DNA of 21,727 nucleotides from Vavraia culicis subsp. floridensis (lineage: Eukaryota > Microsporidia > Pleistophoridae), in assembly GCF_000192795.1 (NCBI RefSeq), contig NW_007360673.1, positions 1 through 21,727 on the forward strand, written 5' to 3'. This document shows, one piece after another, positions 17,545-21,727 of the stretch (its first letter is position 1; each line of letters opens with the position of its first letter). The notes beneath the pieces are model-generated. The model had not been told where the DNA came from. It did not search any database and saw only the letters and a program-made list of their open reading frames with translations. Both the position numbers and the translations under genes were made by a program.

Positions 17545-18852
17545 CTAACTCACTAGTGAGAACATAATATCATTCGTGTAATATCTTATTCGTTTGACCA
17601 TGATATCATCAAAATATTCCTTGTATTTGCAAAACTTCTCTAAATACCTGAAACATAAGCAACTTCTTACGATAATACAGCCATTTATCTCGAAGCTGTT
17701 GTTAACAAAAAAACTATGGGGAAACAAAAGTCTAACTATTTCCGGATACACCGAAAAATCGATTGACTTTTTTATTACACCATAAGCCTTCAAAATGGAC
17801 ATAACACTATCAATGTAAAGCGTTGTACATGTAACTTGGACCTGTCGATACTTGATTTGTTTTACCCATCTAATAAAATTAAATTTAAGACTCTCAAACA
17901 ACGATTCAACCATAGTATCTCCACAATTTAGAAATATTGTCATCATAATAGATGGCGAATCGTATGTTATTGGCTGCAAAAGTACGTTAAAACACATCAC
18001 AGTCATTTTCTCAAACTTTATATTTAGCTTAATGCCCAAGTCATTAAGTTCATCACATATTCTGCCAGATAAAATAGCAAAAGTAACGCGATCAATTATA
18101 TTATACTGTGTATTACGTACCATATTATCCACAATTTCATAAATAGACCGTAAATATTTCAATTTTTCAGCACTTAAATGATTTGCAAACAATTTTTCGT
18201 AAATAACTTTCTTTTTGCAATTGAATGCAGACCAGGGCGAATCGATATTAGTAAAAAAAAACATCTTATTGCTATTCATCAGATAGTCATCCAATTCATT
18301 CTGGTTTGTAAACTGTTTAGCAACAAACTCTTCATTAAATTTCTCCAGAAATATTTCTCTACCTGGATAGCAACAGAAACCCGTAATTTTATTACCGATA
18401 GCAATCCTTGTTTGGCTGAGATGCGCGTAACATAACTTAATTATTGGGATGTTGGTGACTGCTCGCCACCATTTATCATGTTTTTGAAGTTTATTATTCC
18501 TAGGAATGACAGGATCTGCTAATTCGTCACGTGTACCCACCCTAAACTTCCAATCTAGAAAACCACGAATCACGTTGCCTTCTTTGATTCTCCTCCACCA
18601 TTTTTTAAATCCTCCTATCCCAAATATTTTATTCAACTGCCTATTGAAATTCTCCTCGATTACTAACACGACATCATCCCTGTAAATTTTACCAAAGACT
18701 TGACGATCGGTCAGTATTATTTTGTTCGTGTACGCATTGATCGCACGTACATCTGAAGTGGTGTAGCTGTCCTTCATAAATTGCAAGTAGATCAGAATGT
18801 TGAATATTTGTGAACCTCGATAAAAGATAAAGAACAGGGAGCGCTGTTTCAT
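17545..18852 (-). CDS. Unrecognised 435-residue protein with hydrophobic N-terminus
   Basis: I do not recognise this protein. The N-terminus (MKQRSLFFIFYRG, then FNILIYLQF) is hydrophobic after a basic start and could be a signal peptide or membrane anchor, which would place the product in the secretory pathway or at the cell surface. The rest is a mix of basic, aromatic and hydrophobic stretches: paired tryptophans in FKKWWRRIKEGN (82-93) and HDKWWRAVTN (125-134), and cysteines spread over the whole length (for example FCCYPG at 159-164). No enzyme motif, repeat or coiled coil stands out. The start at 18852 is supported by a CCC run five bases upstream; an in-frame extension to 18873 begins at TTG. 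The real gene status is well supported by length and by the motif. It is probably a lineage-restricted, fast-evolving microsporidian protein. Confidence 0.8.
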   Translation of the reverse strand: MKQRSLFFIFYRGSQIFNILIYLQFMKDSYTTSDVRAINAYTNKIILTDRQVFGKIYRDDVVLVIEENFNRQLNKIFGIGGFKKWWRRIKEGNVIRGFLDWKFRVGTRDELADPVIPRNNKLQKHDKWWRAVTNIPIIKLCYAHLSQTRIAIGNKITGFCCYPGREIFLEKFNEEFVAKQFTNQNELDDYLMNSNKMFFFTNIDSPWSAFNCKKKVIYEKLFANHLSAEKLKYLRSIYEIVDNMVRNTQYNIIDRVTFAILSGRICDELNDLGIKLNIKFEKMTVMCFNVLLQPITYDSPSIMMTIFLNCGDTMVESLFESLKFNFIRWVKQIKYRQVQVTCTTLYIDSVMSILKAYGVIKKSIDFSVYPEIVRLLFPHSFFVNNSFEINGCIIVRSCLCFRYLEKFCKYKEYFDDIMVKRIRYYTNDIMFSLVS

Positions 18853-21727
18853 TGAAAGGGATAAAATTCGCAAATTACTTATACGAGAAATAGGTCGAAA
18901 GAAGAAAAAGTCTGAAATAGATTAAATATCGAGCAAAGTAGTGATAAATTTAATACGATTATCGAGATTGGATGGACAAACATACGGAGTTACAAATGAT
19001 TTAAGGTTTTCTAAAGATGAATAGAAACCATAACACATTTGTGTGTTATGCGTATTGACTGTGGAGTAATTAGATCAACATAAAATGTATAGTTAAAAAT
19101 TTACGAAACGTTGCGATGCAGTATTATCGGGAAAGAACATGTTTTTAAGCCCTAAGGCAGTAACAGACAACAAAAGTTTTAGTCACTCCGCTCCAGAAAA
19201 ATGTTTCGTTGTAGCTAGGGAATAGCATATAACGATAACCATTTTTTGAGCCTTTTTCGGTGTTACTATGTTCATTAATCAACGTAAATATCGTTTTCTG
19301 GATGAGGAGATATCGTTTCCAGCCCTGTATTTGTTAGCCAGACGAATACTTATGATTTAAACAACTGTAGATTTCCCTCGCAATTATTTTTACCAATAAA
19401 GGAAGTTTTCAAACAATACCCTTTTGTATTCTTGATACGAACTCATATTTTTGCTACTTTGCACTGACAACCATGATATATTGGAGGGCATTAAACTCAT
19501 AACCAATATTGTAATGTACTTATGAGCTGTGTATCGCTGTGTAATCGGATTGCTTTCTTATGCTCAACAATGAGTACTTTTTGATCCTTAGATTTTTGCC
19601 AAAAATGATTTTAACTAATTCAATAATACAAAGTTTATTTATAAGAACACGAAAGCAATTATAAATCACAATTGAAGAAGATAAGCAAGACATGATACCT
19701 GAGTGAATGTTTTCGAAAATGTCAGGGAAGTTATAATACTAGAGTGACCACTGATTGCCGGTTTTAAAGATGATTCAAAAGCACTTCTAGTCATGTTAAG
19801 GCGTAATGAACATTAAATTTATTTTTTTAGGTTATTTAACGTGAAATATATTTCAACTAAAAATTAATAAAAGAAGATCAATTTTAGTTTGAGCCAAAAT
19901 ATAATTTTGACTTCATAAACGGTGTGTTCTCCTTTGAAGTCAATTATTATTAATCTGAATATAAATAAAAACAGGTTGACAGCAGATTGGTCAGTTTAGG
20001 AAAAAAATAAAAAAGTTTTATATTCCATTTTTGCATTTAACAAAGGGCTAAAAGTTGTTATTCTATTCGTTTCTTCTATGAAACTTTCAGTGCTTCCTTG
20101 TTAACAATGTCAAAAGAACGTGATTGCGAAAAGAGAACTAATTATTTAGTCCTTTCCAAGGTATCGAAACAAGCGAAAGTGGCTAAAGAAACTTAGTAAG
20201 ACATATAAGGAAAGGAATGTCATTCAACAAGTAATCAAAATTTTTTCATTCTATAGGCGAAAACAGCGTAGCTAGCCACAGATATTATTGTAATTGGCAT
20301 TTCTTGACAACATATTTCTATCTCGTATCCAGACACACCAAATAACAAAAACAAGAAATAGATTACCAGATATTAACTTTGTTTCTCAAGCGAATATAAG
20401 ATGAACGATATATGACGGCTAGCCGTACGGATAGCAAGGTAGACCCTCTGAATCTATAAACGAAACCGTGCAATATACGGTCATTAAACAAAACTGTTAG
20501 TGATAATAAATCTATCGCAGTCAACTTCTTAGGCGGGCACTGCACGAATAGTTCTCAACGGTATGGTTATTTAAATAGGTAGCTTTATTTAGTATTTACA
20601 TGATAAGGTAATAACTCAATTAAATATGAAAGCGACTGCCTCGAGCTGATTCGCACAGCCGTTTTTTGCTCATCATAACACTATTAATGCTGTGATCTAG
20701 CCATTCCATCATCGTTGTTCTAGCACTCAGAGTTAGTTATTGGTAGGTCATACAATGAATTAATTGATGACAAAACTACGACCTATTCACATCAACATTA
20801 AATGAATCGTGTCCCTGAGTTAATAACGATGCTTTTGTTGTGCTAACCAAATTTAGCGAATATGATATTTCTTTGCAAAGAAAATAAAGGCTGCTGTCTA
20901 TCGATGTGTAAATTTACTGATGAGTATTTTTGGGATGATGGATACATGATTTGCATAATTATTGGTTAAAATCAAACTTGTCAACTAATTTTATGCCATA
21001 TAATGACAAATTCGGTATTAAATTATCATTTGATTGTGCTACTCACTAATTTTCACCTACTTCTCTATCTTCTGATGTATGAATATTCGAATGCATAACT
21101 TATAAAAAGTAATTTTCATAAAATGATGTCAAAAAACATTCTATCAAGGAATTGAGTCCTATAAAGTACTATTTTATTGTTTGAAATAATCTTTATCTAT
21201 TGTCAAATTAATTACGATTCGCAGTAATAAATGTCATAATAGAATTAATAATTGTGTAAACACAACAGATCATATGAACAACAATTTTTTATACAATCCT
21301 ATCATAAGTATTACGAACTAGACCTGGAACATGTGACAGAGTGAAAAATAAACCTGTAGCGTGTTACATATAATAATTACAGTGTATTAATACCAAATAT
21401 TGTAAATTTTACGTATGCAATAAACCATAATGTTCGACTTAATAGGAGTTAGAGTCAGACCTAATCTATTTCACAATAATACTAACTTCCTAAAGTTGCA
21501 AATATTCATCTTTAACGTAAACTCACGGTAGAGCTACCAAGGGAACTGAAAGTTGACTAATTTGTTTTTATATGCCCAAGCCATTGGTTCTTAATTATCG
21601 AACATCGTGCTACAACGAGCAAATGGAATAAAGCATATCATCCGCAAGTCACGATCTTTTCGATAATATATCAGCGAAGGCGCCAAAAAAAAGAATCAAG
21701 TGACAGGATTTGACTTACAAATAATTT
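18853..21727. other. AT-rich gene-free right flank
   Basis: Almost 2.9 kb of AT-rich DNA with frequent stops in all six frames. The first tens of bases should hold the promoter of the adjacent minus-strand gene. I see no gene, tRNA, rRNA or repeat array in the remainder. A short imperfect direct repeat (ATATCGTTTTCTGG and ATATCGTTTCCAGC, within 19285-19325) is the only local structure noticed. Confidence 0.5.
18858..18860 (-). promoter_or_regulatory. CCC start-proximal motif of the 435-residue protein gene
   Basis: On the minus strand the sequence reads TATCCCTTTCAATG; the CCC lies five bases before the ATG at 18852 and selects this start. Confidence 0.55.

Noticed and set aside
19280..19330. 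Imperfect direct repeat ATATCGTTT
   Set aside because: Only two short copies; no array, and no link to a gene or a mobile element boundary.

Overview
The window reads as nuclear DNA of a microsporidian (a highly reduced fungus-related intracellular parasite). Four things point there. The recognisable genes are compact, intron-free versions of eukaryote-specific proteins: TFIIF alpha, Spc25, a RhoGAP, AMP deaminase, U1-C and an Atm1-type ABC half-transporter. Several start codons sit a few bases after a CCC/CCCC run, the start-proximal motif known from microsporidia. No bacterial operon signals are visible. Two genes look microsporidia-style, secreted or fast-evolving, and lack a clear family. 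Long AT-rich gene-free stretches argue for one of the larger, gene-sparse genomes (a Trachipleistophora/Vavraia-like lineage is my guess, by inference only), not an Encephalitozoon-type compact one.

Layout: 1-950 has no intact gene. 951-1799 (-) TFIIF alpha and 1925-2638 (+) Spc25 are divergent across 125 bp. 2639-3943 has no intact gene. 3944-4918 (-) is a RhoGAP protein. 4919-7894 is AT-rich with a possible transposase relic near 6.7-7.0 kb. 7895-8674 (-) is a small predicted secreted protein. 8675-10496 is AT-rich and empty. 10497-13103 (+) is AMP deaminase with a large low-complexity insertion. 13649-13999 (-) is U1-C. 14000-15654 is gene-free with a second possible transposase relic. 15655-17478 (+) is the Atm1-like transporter, convergent at 66 bp with an unrecognised 435-residue protein at 17545-18852 (-). 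18853-21727 is AT-rich and empty.

The genes do not form one pathway. They are a mix of core nuclear functions (RNA polymerase II initiation, kinetochore attachment, splicing), signalling (Rho GTPase control), purine nucleotide balance (AMP to IMP), and probable mitosomal export for iron-sulfur protein assembly. I found no CRISPR array, rRNA, tRNA, intact mobile element or obviously new multi-gene system. The most distinctive items are the roughly 230-residue insertion in AMP deaminase, the secreted protein that may be an active-site-less metalloprotease-like fold, the unrecognised 435-residue protein, and the palindromic two-way poly(A) signal between the convergent pair.
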